Shown: in pieces, positions 9,597 to 18,207 of the stretch
Layout of the letters: each line of letters opens with the position of its first letter
How positions within the stretch are numbered: position 1 is the first letter of the stretch
Origin: DMER64 sp049652385
Lineage (GTDB): Bacteria > Bacteroidota > Bacteroidia > Bacteroidales > UBA932
Direction: 5' to 3'
Assembly: GCA_049652385.1 (NCBI GenBank)
Contig: JBASDX010000003.1
Location: forward strand, 124,001 to 188,000
Length of the DNA stretch: 64,000 bases
Position numbers and translations under genes: made by a program
Notes under the pieces: model-generated
Databases searched by the model: none
Told to the model about the DNA's origin: nothing
The model's input: only the letters and a program-made list of their open reading frames with translations

Positions 9597-10256
9597 TTAA
9601 TCGTTCATAGGTTTTAAATCTTCTGCGGGAATCAATCTGCACCCGGTGGCAGCCTGAACTTCCTCAAAGGTAAACATATCGTTAATTTCCTTAAGAACCA
9701 AACCTTCCGGAGTCACGTCCATCACCCCCATCTCTGTAATGATGCGGTCTACCTGACCTTGTGCAGTTAAAGGCAACATACAATTTTCCAGGATTTTATG
9801 ATTGCCTTTCGCTGTATGTTCCATAGTCACGATTACTTTTTTTGCTCCCACAATCAAATCCATGGCTCCTCCCATACCGGGAGTCAGTTTACCGGGAATT
9901 GACCAGTTGGCAATATTGCCTTTCTCGTCTACCTGAAGAGAACCCAACATGGTAATATCCACATGGCCGCCGCGAATGATACTGAAAGAAGTGGCTGTAT
10001 CAAAACAGGAAGCACCTACTTTAAGCGTAATAAAACCGCCCCCGGCATCAATCAAATCCGGATCTTCCTGGCCTTTTTCCGGGGGATTCCCCATGCCCAG
10101 ACAACCGTTTTCCGATTGCATGGTTACTTTGACATCTGAAGGTATATACCTGAGCACTTGTGTAGGCAATCCTATACCCAAATTGACAACGTCTCCTTTT
10201 TTCAATTCTTTGGCTGCGCGACGCGCAATGATTTCCCTAATCTGATCCTTGTCCAT
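9597..10256 (-). CDS. atoA: Acetate/butyrate-acetoacetate CoA transferase, beta subunit
   Basis: Beta subunit (219 residues) of a class I CoA transferase. The catalytic glutamate motif SENGCLGMG is present near residue 53, followed by glycine-rich segments typical of the family. In lysine fermentation this enzyme moves CoA onto acetoacetate released by Kce. The alpha subunit is encoded at the opposite end of the same operon (19472-20119), which is an unusual separation for a pair normally side by side. It is spaced 29 bp from kamE. Confidence 0.92.
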   Translation of the reverse strand: MDKDQIREIIARRAAKELKKGDVVNLGIGLPTQVLRYIPSDVKVTMQSENGCLGMGNPPEKGQEDPDLIDAGGGFITLKVGASCFDTATSFSIIRGGHVDITMLGSLQVDEKGNIANWSIPGKLTPGMGGAMDLIVGAKKVIVTMEHTAKGNHKILENCMLPLTAQGQVDRIITEMGVMDVTPEGLVLKEINDMFTFEEVQAATGCRLIPAEDLKPMND

Positions 10257-10285
10257 AAATAAACGTATTATTGATTAATTAATTT

Positions 10286-11041
10286 TTATACTGTTGTTCT
10301 TTTAACAAATTCCCGGGCTATGTAGGAAGCCACATGCGTAGCGTACGTTCCCACACCAAAACCGGCGTCAAAACCCAATTCTTTGGCCAATTCATGCGTT
10401 AGGCGCGGACCGCCGCACACCAGAATCATACGGTCCCTGATCCCTTCTGCTTCTGCCATTTCAATAAACCGGGTACAATTATCTATATGAATATCCTTCT
10501 GGGTTACTGTTTGAGAAACAAGGATTGCATCTGCACGCAATTCAATGGCACGTGCTATCAATTCCTCATTCGCTACCTGAGAGCCCAGGTTATAGGCATC
10601 TATCATGGAGTAACGCTCCAGTCCAAAGCGGCCTGCGTATCCTTTCATATTCATAATGGCATCTATGCCTACTGTGTGGGCGTCAGTACCTGTGCTGGCA
10701 CCGACGATGACCAGTTTGCGGCCTATGTATTCTTTAATGTACGCATCCGTTTCCTGCATATCCATCACAACCACATCCACTTTTGGAACTCGTATGGCGG
10801 AATAATCGACCGTATGCTGCAAACTACCGTAACAATTGAAAAAAGTAAAGCCTGGCGTCAATTCTTTAGCATAGACAACCTGCGGATCGCTCATGCCCAT
10901 GGTGCGTAAGATTTGCCGGGCAGCCTCGATGGCTTCTGCGCCTTCCGGAACGGGCAATGTAAAACTAAGTTGTACTTTACCATCGTTCATGGTATCTCCG
11001 TAGGGTTTTATTTTTGTGATATCCAATGCTTTATCCATCAT
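10286..11041 (-). CDS. kamE: Lysine 5,6-aminomutase beta subunit
   Basis: Small, cobalamin-binding subunit (251 residues) of the adenosylcobalamin- and PLP-dependent enzyme that converts beta-lysine to 3,5-diaminohexanoate. The B12 motif DxHxxG is visible as DAHTVG in GASTGTDAHTVGIDAIMN, followed by the GG segment VCGGPRLT in the Rossmann fold. The start overlaps the kamD stop as ATGA, consistent with tight coupling of the two subunits. Confidence 0.95.
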   Translation of the reverse strand: MMDKALDITKIKPYGDTMNDGKVQLSFTLPVPEGAEAIEAARQILRTMGMSDPQVVYAKELTPGFTFFNCYGSLQHTVDYSAIRVPKVDVVVMDMQETDAYIKEYIGRKLVIVGASTGTDAHTVGIDAIMNMKGYAGRFGLERYSMIDAYNLGSQVANEELIARAIELRADAILVSQTVTQKDIHIDNCTRFIEMAEAEGIRDRMILVCGGPRLTHELAKELGFDAGFGVGTYATHVASYIAREFVKRTTV

Positions 11042-12600
11042 GATTCTTGATTTCCTTTAAACAGTTCCACATACGGGTTAAGATATACAGGCGACTTAAG
11101 CGTCACTCCGTCCAGTCCTTTTCCTCCTTCGCGCGGACGACGTACATCGGCAAAAAAACCTTTTTCCAAGGCCGTAAACAAGCCTTCTTTTTCCACTTTA
11201 TCCAGCATTTCGTATGCATTATCCAGTACCTGTGCCGCTCTTTTACGGATTATACCGTCTTTGGCAAATGCTACCTCTTTTCCTATACCGCGAAAGGCGG
11301 AAAATATGTAACGGGCATTTTCAATAGCCAGGTACCTGTCGCTCATGAAAGGCGTATGTATGGCCTCCGTGGGCATACCCAGTAACTGAATACCCTGTTC
11401 CGTCCAGATGCCTGCCAGGTTGAAAAGAGCATCCTGAATGTGTCCTTTAAAAATATTGCCCGTCATAAATTTCGTTGGCGGCATATATTTTAAAGGTGCG
11501 TTGGGGAAAATTTCCCGGATCATTTGTGCCTGTGCCAATTCATAAAGGAAAGAATGTTCCAGGTCTGGATCGATTTCGAAAGCATGCCCCAACCCCATCT
11601 GTTCTTCAGGGATACCGGCAATTTTGGCCAATTGCTCATTGATGAAATCCGAGGCAAGTACCGTATGCGCCTCTTCCACGGCATCTGCCGTTGTCAGGTA
11701 ATTGTCTTCTCCCGTATTAATGATAACTCCGGCAAATCCGTTGATCATCCTGGAAAAATATTGATCAATCAGCGTTCTCTGCATATTGATATCGCGAAAA
11801 AGTATGCCGTACAAAGCGTCATTCAACATCATGTCCAAACCTTCAAAAGCTCCCATGACGGCAATCTCCGGCATACACAGACCTGAGCAATAATTGCACA
11901 GTCTGATATACCTCCCTAATTCTTCACCCGCTTTGTCAAGGGCCCGGCGCATGATTTTGAAGTTTTCCTGAGTGGCATATGTTCCTCCAAAACCTTCTGT
12001 AGTGGCACCGTAGGGCACGTAATCCAGCAAAGATTGTCCCGTAGTCCGTATCACAGCAATCACATCGGCTCCCTGACGGGCTGCTGCCACCGCTTGTACG
12101 GCGTCCTCATATATATTTCCTGTGGCAACGATTACGTAAATATAAGGTCTGGGCCCTTCTCCCAACCTCTGCAGACGGTCTTCCCTTTCTTTTCTTTTGT
12201 TTTTTATGCGCGTTATGCTGTCTTCAATAAAAGGTTGCAGTACTTCCTTTATTTTATGCGACGGACAAGACCTTTCCTTATAAAGGTCGGCTGCTCCGGC
12301 TGCCAGATCCTGAGCCACTTGGTTGGGAGTCTTCCCCGTACGATACAGGGCATGGGCCAGGAAATGAAGTGCACCGTCACCCAGTATACCTTGTTCCTTC
12401 AAATAATCTACCACCACGTTGGGCAAAGGAACGCCTTCGTTATCTGTGCCGTCAATACCCATCAGGCGGCATAGCGTTCTTTCTACCGCCACTGTCGTAT
12501 AATCCTCCACAAAGTGTTGAACCTGACCGGCAATTTTTTCCGCTTTGTGTCTGGCTTTCGCCACTTTGTCAAAATCAAGTCCCAGTTTTGATTCTTTCAT
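11038..12600 (-). CDS. kamD: Lysine 5,6-aminomutase alpha subunit
   Basis: Large subunit (520 residues) of beta-lysine 5,6-aminomutase, which forms the TIM barrel facing the cobalamin subunit. Length and the segments RTTGQSLLDYVPYGATTEG and NYCSGLCMPEIAVMGAFEG agree with the KamD family rather than the longer ornithine enzyme OraE. Its start lies inside the end of kamC (26-bp overlap), and its stop overlaps kamE. Confidence 0.95.
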   Translation of the reverse strand: MKESKLGLDFDKVAKARHKAEKIAGQVQHFVEDYTTVAVERTLCRLMGIDGTDNEGVPLPNVVVDYLKEQGILGDGALHFLAHALYRTGKTPNQVAQDLAAGAADLYKERSCPSHKIKEVLQPFIEDSITRIKNKRKEREDRLQRLGEGPRPYIYVIVATGNIYEDAVQAVAAARQGADVIAVIRTTGQSLLDYVPYGATTEGFGGTYATQENFKIMRRALDKAGEELGRYIRLCNYCSGLCMPEIAVMGAFEGLDMMLNDALYGILFRDINMQRTLIDQYFSRMINGFAGVIINTGEDNYLTTADAVEEAHTVLASDFINEQLAKIAGIPEEQMGLGHAFEIDPDLEHSFLYELAQAQMIREIFPNAPLKYMPPTKFMTGNIFKGHIQDALFNLAGIWTEQGIQLLGMPTEAIHTPFMSDRYLAIENARYIFSAFRGIGKEVAFAKDGIIRKRAAQVLDNAYEMLDKVEKEGLFTALEKGFFADVRRPREGGKGLDGVTLKSPVYLNPYVELFKGNQES

Positions 12601-14017
12601 CGTCTTTCTTTTTCAAAAAATCCTGTGCCAAATCTATAAACGAAGCATCCACTCCCAGCAAACGTGCTATCAGAAGAGCTTCTTTTGGCACCGAACCGCC
12701 TGTATCTTCTAAAAGGCTGTAATTCATATATGTATTTATGGTTGAAGGTTTTAGCAAACCAGTCACCCGATCTCCCTCAAAGCCTGCCACCCTGAGTTTA
12801 CGAACACGCAGGTCCAAATCTCCGTAATGGGTACTTATCAAAGATCTGACACCGTATTGTTCCATAAAAACAACCGTAGCGCACAGAATGGCAGCTCCTT
12901 CTGCCGGATTGGTCGTTCTTGCCGGTTCATCGGCCAGCAGCAAAACGGGAGTTCCCTTTTTGACAATGCCCATTATTTCGTTCAATTCCAACATTTCCGC
13001 CGCAAACGATGACAAACCTCTGCTTTGGTCTTGTTTGTCGCCCAGAACAAGAAAAACGTCCTTTACAAGCGGAATTACGGCTTCCTCTGCAGGAACAAAA
13101 AAAGCAAATTGCGTAAGCGCCTGTATCAGGGCTAATGTTTTCAATACGACTGTTTTTCCGCTCATATTGGCTCCCGTCAGCAAGCAAGGACCTTTATGTA
13201 ACGTTACCGATACCGGTTGGAAAGCAAGCCCCTGGGCTTGCAACACATCTGCAAGCACCGGGTTTACCATGTTCCTCACCCACAAAGCACCGTCCGTTCC
13301 TCCCGCGCCTTTAAGAGGTATAATACGTGGCCGTACCATACCGTAACGTTTGGCCAGGGCTGCTTTGGCAAATATGATTTCCAAATAAGCCAGGTTGTCA
13401 AAATTACTTTGCAGCCCCGCGTGCATACGGCTTAACGCATCGGACAACATTTCTCTTACACGCCATTCCTCCTTCTGCATACGTTCCGCTGCTTCCTGCC
13501 ACCCTTCCGGATTCTCTTCCGCTTTAGCCGCAGAAGCTTCTTTTCTGGCCGCAGCCAAAGCGGAACTGTAAGAATCGTAGAGATAAAAACCGGACATTCC
13601 CGTTTTATCGGGATCCAACAAATCGAACACGTCCCTTAGGCACGACGGTGCGAAATCCATAATACCAAACCCTTCACAAAGGAGCCTGATATCCTTGCAT
13701 AAAGAAGCAAAGTGTTTTAATTCAAAAAGTTCGATTTCATCGAGTACCCTGTTGTTTTTCAAGCCTTCCAGAGTACCTTTTATATCGTGGACAGATGCAA
13801 GCAAGTGGCGCAGCTGCATGACTTTAGGTGCATTGGCAACGTTTTCCAGAATGGTTACGGCTTTTTCAATATGACCGAACTGCCTTTCCAGTTCTTCTGC
13901 CCTGTAAACAAACGGCGTCTTGAGCAAATACCTGCGCACACGGGAACCGGACAGTTCCATCTTGTCTGCCAGATACTGCAGTCCGTCAATTCTTTTGGCA
14001 AAACTTGAAAAAATCAT
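12575..14017 (-). CDS. kamC: MutS-like ATPase KamC, putative aminomutase reactivase
   Basis: A 480-residue ATPase with the C-terminal domain of MutS: Walker A GANMSGKT, Walker B VLLLADEPARTTNP, and a helical clamp-like region before it. It lacks the mismatch-recognition and connector domains of MutS, so DNA repair is not the obvious role. Such proteins accompany kamB next to kamDE in lysine fermenters and are thought to reactivate the 5,6-aminomutase after cobalamin inactivation. That role is taken from family knowledge and genome context, not from the sequence itself. It overlaps kamB (4 bp) and kamD (26 bp). Confidence 0.85.
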   Translation of the reverse strand: MIFSSFAKRIDGLQYLADKMELSGSRVRRYLLKTPFVYRAEELERQFGHIEKAVTILENVANAPKVMQLRHLLASVHDIKGTLEGLKNNRVLDEIELFELKHFASLCKDIRLLCEGFGIMDFAPSCLRDVFDLLDPDKTGMSGFYLYDSYSSALAAARKEASAAKAEENPEGWQEAAERMQKEEWRVREMLSDALSRMHAGLQSNFDNLAYLEIIFAKAALAKRYGMVRPRIIPLKGAGGTDGALWVRNMVNPVLADVLQAQGLAFQPVSVTLHKGPCLLTGANMSGKTVVLKTLALIQALTQFAFFVPAEEAVIPLVKDVFLVLGDKQDQSRGLSSFAAEMLELNEIMGIVKKGTPVLLLADEPARTTNPAEGAAILCATVVFMEQYGVRSLISTHYGDLDLRVRKLRVAGFEGDRVTGLLKPSTINTYMNYSLLEDTGGSVPKEALLIARLLGVDASFIDLAQDFLKKKDDERIKTGT

Positions 14018-15030
14018 ACTTCCATCTTTTTAATATCGTACACAGGAATACCCAAAGCTTGCTCCATGCTTTCCACCAGTTCTTCTGAACGCAGGTGATA
14101 CCCTCCCGGCGATTTAGGGTTGACACAAACAGCCAATAAGTTCACTTTCTTCAACTGTTTGATTTGTCCTCCTTTGCGTAAAAAAGCATAAAACGTGCGC
14201 GGCTCGGCAAAAATACGCGAAAAATCCTTGATATACAGATTCGTTTTCTCGGCGCCTCTGTGTTCCATAAGTGCTTGCAGCAGTCCGTTACCCAACATGC
14301 CAGGAATGTAGAGCCGCCCGGCGCCTGACTCTACCACCTTCCTTATTTGTGCCGGGGTTAGTGCCGAGTCGATACCCGTATCTTCCACCGTACCGTCTTC
14401 TTTCAGAATATGTATCCCTTTCGTTATAGGTTCCAGGGATTTTCTGACAGCCTCCGGAGCCACCGGAAGCTGCAGGATATCGTATACAAAACGCGTTTTA
14501 TCAACAAGCGTTTTCAAATGAGCGGAGTATGCCGCACCTGTTGTAAGGAGCATAGATTGTGTAACGGCAGGGGAAGCCGGGCTCAGCCTGGAAACGGCTC
14601 CGTCCACCAGACAGATATCAACGGGAAAGCGTTGCGGTATAGTGGTCACCCAGTTTTGCAGGGAAACCGTATCCGATGGACCCGCAAGGATTATATTTCC
14701 TTTTTCCAATGCTCTGGCTGTAAGCATTTTCCCTAAAACTGTCGCGTTTTTTTCCACAGAGCAGATTTCTGCCGTAAAACGTTTTTGTAAATAATAACCC
14801 GCCACTGTTGTAAAATACATGCCTTTTTCGAGGTCTATTTCTGGTTTTGGCGTGGCTGTCACACGATCTATACTTTCTCCGTCAATACCAATGGAAGTAA
14901 CCGCCAGAGTCTTGTTCATACCGGATAACCGCTTGATAACATACCTCAGACATTCTGTTTTACCGGTATTTTTACCTAAGCCTACAACAGAAAGGCTGTT
15001 GTATCGAATTATCCGATCGATAAAAGGCAT
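14014..15030 (-). CDS. kamB: KamB, putative lysine 5,6-aminomutase reactivase subunit
   Basis: A 338-residue protein with an N-terminal P-loop, VVGLGKNTGKTE, and a segment IDGESIDRVTATPKPEIDLE typical of this small family. It is found only beside lysine fermentation genes as far as I know. Together with KamC it probably forms the ATP-dependent factor that exchanges damaged cobalamin in KamDE, analogous to diol dehydratase reactivases. This is inferred from context. It lies 6 bp after kamA and overlaps kamC by 4 bp. Confidence 0.8.
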   Translation of the reverse strand: MPFIDRIIRYNSLSVVGLGKNTGKTECLRYVIKRLSGMNKTLAVTSIGIDGESIDRVTATPKPEIDLEKGMYFTTVAGYYLQKRFTAEICSVEKNATVLGKMLTARALEKGNIILAGPSDTVSLQNWVTTIPQRFPVDICLVDGAVSRLSPASPAVTQSMLLTTGAAYSAHLKTLVDKTRFVYDILQLPVAPEAVRKSLEPITKGIHILKEDGTVEDTGIDSALTPAQIRKVVESGAGRLYIPGMLGNGLLQALMEHRGAEKTNLYIKDFSRIFAEPRTFYAFLRKGGQIKQLKKVNLLAVCVNPKSPGGYHLRSEELVESMEQALGIPVYDIKKMEV

Positions 15031-15036
15031 ATACGG

Positions 15037-16290
15037 TTATTTCTTATGGTTGCGCTCCTTTCTTTGAAGGTTTGACGGCTCCAGGGACAATTGTTTTCCC
15101 TGCAGTATGCCCGATACGCCTTCCAGGGATTGCAAATCTTTGCAATCGTGGCAACTGCACTTATTTACGTAGTCTGTGGGTTCCGTATACGTAGTAATGA
15201 CACCTTCGTAATTACGCAATACCATGCGGCCCGGCGCCTGGCTGATGACATAGGTGGGCATGACTGGAATTTTTCCTCCACCACCCGGCGCATCCACCAC
15301 AAAAGTAGGTACTGCATATCCCGATGTATGTCCGCGCAGGCCCTCAATGATTTCAATTCCTTTGGAAACAGGCGTTCTGAAATGTTCCAATCCCATGGAT
15401 AAATCGCATTGATAAATATAATACGGGCGTACCCGGATCATAACCAATTTTCTTACCAGATCTTTCATGGTGTGCACGCAATCGTTTATGCCGCGCAACA
15501 ACACGCTCTGGTTGCCCAAAGGAAATCCTGCATCGGCCATCATTTCACAAGCTGCAGAAGATGTAGGTGTTATTTCATTGGGATGGTTAAAGTGTGTATT
15601 AATCCATATGGGTTGGTATTTTTTCAACATCTGCATAAGGTCCGGTGTAATCCTTTGCGGGCAGACAACCGGAACGCGCGTGCCAATCCTGATGATTTCC
15701 ACATGAGGAATAGATCGCAGCCGTTTAATAATTGATTCCAGCTTGTTATCGTTCATGGTAAGCGGGTCACCTCCCGACAGCAGAACATCCCTTACCTGAG
15801 GTGTGGCAGCTATATAATCAATGGCTTTCTGTATCCTGTCACCGGAAGCTTCGTGGTCTTTCTGACCGGCAAAACGCCTTCTGGTACAATGCCTGCAATA
15901 CATGGAACATTGGTCTGTAATCAGCAGCAGGACCCTGTCCGGATAACGGTGTGTCAGACCCGGTACCGGTGAATCTTCATCTTCATGCAACGGATCCAGC
16001 AAATCTGCAGGCGACCGGTACATTTCGCTTTTTGTGGGGATGGCCTGTTTTCTGATAGGACATTCCGGATTATCCGGATCAATCAGACTCAGATAGTACG
16101 GCGTAATGGCCATACGCAGCAATTGAAGGGATTGGCTCACGCCTTCTTCTTCTTCCGGCGTAAGGTCAATGTATTTTTTCAATTGCTCCAGGTTAACTAC
16201 CCTGTTGCGTATCTGCCATTTCCAGTCATTCCACTGATGGTCTGTAACATCCGGGAATAATTGTTTTCTTCTGTCACTCATTATTGTCAA
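15037..16290 (-). CDS. kamA: Lysine 2,3-aminomutase (radical SAM, PLP)
   Basis: First enzyme of the pathway, L-lysine to L-beta-lysine. The 417-residue protein has the radical SAM motif CSMYCRHC (Cys128, Cys132, Cys135), the GGDP motif near residue 173, and PGGGGK with Lys340 as the expected PLP Schiff-base lysine. The C-terminal CSCHDC and Cys271 match the zinc site known from clostridial lysine aminomutase. A shorter start at 16281 (MSDRRKQ) is possible. It lies 3 bp after kdd and 6 bp before kamB. Confidence 0.97.
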   Translation of the reverse strand: MTIMSDRRKQLFPDVTDHQWNDWKWQIRNRVVNLEQLKKYIDLTPEEEEGVSQSLQLLRMAITPYYLSLIDPDNPECPIRKQAIPTKSEMYRSPADLLDPLHEDEDSPVPGLTHRYPDRVLLLITDQCSMYCRHCTRRRFAGQKDHEASGDRIQKAIDYIAATPQVRDVLLSGGDPLTMNDNKLESIIKRLRSIPHVEIIRIGTRVPVVCPQRITPDLMQMLKKYQPIWINTHFNHPNEITPTSSAACEMMADAGFPLGNQSVLLRGINDCVHTMKDLVRKLVMIRVRPYYIYQCDLSMGLEHFRTPVSKGIEIIEGLRGHTSGYAVPTFVVDAPGGGGKIPVMPTYVISQAPGRMVLRNYEGVITTYTEPTDYVNKCSCHDCKDLQSLEGVSGILQGKQLSLEPSNLQRKERNHKK

Positions 16291-16293
16291 TAC

Positions 16294-17337
16294 TTAAGAT
16301 GCATACAGTTCTGTAAATACTTTACGCAGCTTTTCACTTTCCCTGAGGATTTGCAGCGTAATTTCTGCGTGGCCTTTTGTATATCCGTTTCCAACAATCA
16401 TGGTTACGTCCGATCCTATTCCTTCGGCTCCCAAAGCGGCTTTTGTAAAGCTGGTGGCCATAGAGAAGAAATAAACGACTCCCGTATCTTTGGTACAAAG
16501 GATGGAAGCCATTTCCGTGTCCGGAATATTCACGTTGTTGATGGTAACATCACACAATTTGCCACCGGTCAGTTCCTCAATTTTTTCCAACACGGCTACC
16601 GGCTGTGTAGCGGAAGCGGAAAACACATGATCGCAGAAACCCAGATCAATCATCCGTTGTGTAGAGCGCTGGCTGTGGCAAAGGCCTATAACCGTACCGG
16701 TGACTCCTGCCCTTTTCTTTGCTTCATAGCTGCATAACATACCGGATTTTCCTCCGGCTCCGATAATAAGCACCGTGTCACCCGGTTTTACCAATTTGGC
16801 CGTTTGTGCCGGTGCTCCGGCTACATCAAGTGCCGACAAGGCCAAAGTTTCCGGCATATCATCGGGAATCTTGGCATATATACCGCTTTCAAACAAAATG
16901 GCTTTTCCGTCAATATCCACCTGATCTATATCGGGACGGATGTCTTTTATTTTATCAATACGCAAAGGGGTCAACGACAAAGAAACCAACGTGGCAATTC
17001 TGTCACCGGGCTTCAAGTCAATCTTGCCTTCCAGGGCGCTGCCGATTTTTTCCACAACGCCTAAGAGCATGCCGCCGGAACCGGTAACGGGGTTTCTGTG
17101 TTTTCCTTGTTTTGCGACAATATCCAACATGATTTCCGCAATTTTTTCCTTATCCCCTCCTGCTTGTTCCTGAATTTGCGTGAAACTGGCCGAGTCTATG
17201 TTCAATGTTTTAACATCTATCAAGATTTCATTGTCATAAATCTCATCCATGTTGTTGTCCAGTTTGTTGGCAGGCTGCGGAAGCACGCCAACGGGATCGA
17301 TGACCCTGTGCAGGCCGTATTTATTTCCTTTTTTCAT
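16294..17337 (-). CDS. kdd: L-erythro-3,5-diaminohexanoate dehydrogenase
   Basis: Oxidative deamination of 3,5-diaminohexanoate to 3-keto-5-aminohexanoate using a nicotinamide cofactor. The 347-residue protein has the Rossmann motif VLIIGAGGKSG near residue 193 and the opening segment GLHRVIDPVGVLPQPANKLDN typical of Kdd. The position directly between kce and kamA follows the pathway order known from other lysine fermenters. Confidence 0.94.
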   Translation of the reverse strand: MKKGNKYGLHRVIDPVGVLPQPANKLDNNMDEIYDNEILIDVKTLNIDSASFTQIQEQAGGDKEKIAEIMLDIVAKQGKHRNPVTGSGGMLLGVVEKIGSALEGKIDLKPGDRIATLVSLSLTPLRIDKIKDIRPDIDQVDIDGKAILFESGIYAKIPDDMPETLALSALDVAGAPAQTAKLVKPGDTVLIIGAGGKSGMLCSYEAKKRAGVTGTVIGLCHSQRSTQRMIDLGFCDHVFSASATQPVAVLEKIEELTGGKLCDVTINNVNIPDTEMASILCTKDTGVVYFFSMATSFTKAALGAEGIGSDVTMIVGNGYTKGHAEITLQILRESEKLRKVFTELYAS

Positions 17338-17371
17338 AAAAGCTATAAACAGTTGTTTTAGTTTTCTTCAA

Positions 17372-18199
17372 TTATTTTCTTTTTGCCAGGCCGAGTATTT
17401 CTCTTGCCTCGTCCGGATTGGCGATTTCTCTACCGAATTCACGTGCAAGACGTACCACCTTTTCTACCAGCTCGCCGTTTGATTTGGCCAAAACACCACG
17501 CGACAAGTACACGTTGTCTTCAAAGCCTACCCTCACGTGACCTCCGTCAATAATGGCAGCAGCAGCCAAAGGCATTTCATACCTGCCCAAACCGGCCACC
17601 GTATACGTGGCGTCGGAAGGAATACTACCCCTCAGGAAAACAAAATCCCTGAGTGATCCGCCTATACCTCCGTTAACGCCCATCACAAAATCAAAGTGCA
17701 GGGGTTTAAGGATGTAGCCTTGTTTGTGCAGACGCAGCGCCATTTCAATCATGCTTTTGTCAAACACTTCCAATTCCGGTTTGATACCTCTTTCGATCAT
17801 ACGCCGGCCAAAGTATTTGATGGTGTTTTCTGTGTTTTCAAAAATCTCATCTCCACCAAAATTGAGCGTTCCGCAATCCAGTGTGGCCATTTCCGGATTC
17901 AGCTCTGTGGGCTGCAACCTTTCGTCATTGGTCATCCCTACGGCACCTCCGGTGGAAGGCTGCAGGATGACACCCGGACATGCTTCCGTGATCGCATCCA
18001 TGACGACACGAAAACGCTCTTTATCTTGTGTGGGCGTTCCGTCATCGTAACGAACGTGAAGGTGAATGATACTGGCACCGGCATTGTAGGCCGAACGTGC
18101 TTCCCGCACACATTCTTCCACTGTATAAGGTACAGCAGGGTTGTGCTCTTTCAGTACTTCCGCGCCACAAATAGCGGCTGTGATTATCAGTTTTTCCAT
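17372..18199 (-). CDS. kce: 3-keto-5-aminohexanoate cleavage enzyme
   Basis: Kce (275 residues) reacts 3-keto-5-aminohexanoate with acetyl-CoA to give acetoacetate and 3-aminobutyryl-CoA. The zinc site is visible as HLH (His46, His48) in IIHLHVRYDDG, with Glu227 in VGFEDN as the third ligand expected from the family structure. It is a TIM-barrel protein of the BKACE (DUF849) family; the kam-kdd-kce context makes the Kce assignment firm. It is 8 bp from the aminotransferase and 34 bp from kdd. Confidence 0.95.
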   Translation of the reverse strand: MEKLIITAAICGAEVLKEHNPAVPYTVEECVREARSAYNAGASIIHLHVRYDDGTPTQDKERFRVVMDAITEACPGVILQPSTGGAVGMTNDERLQPTELNPEMATLDCGTLNFGGDEIFENTENTIKYFGRRMIERGIKPELEVFDKSMIEMALRLHKQGYILKPLHFDFVMGVNGGIGGSLRDFVFLRGSIPSDATYTVAGLGRYEMPLAAAAIIDGGHVRVGFEDNVYLSRGVLAKSNGELVEKVVRLAREFGREIANPDEAREILGLAKRK

Positions 18200-18207
18200 A
18201 AACGTCG

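Noticed and set aside
12575..14017. DNA mismatch repair MutS
   Set aside because: Only the ATPase and clamp-like parts are present, and the gene is locked between kamB and kamD.
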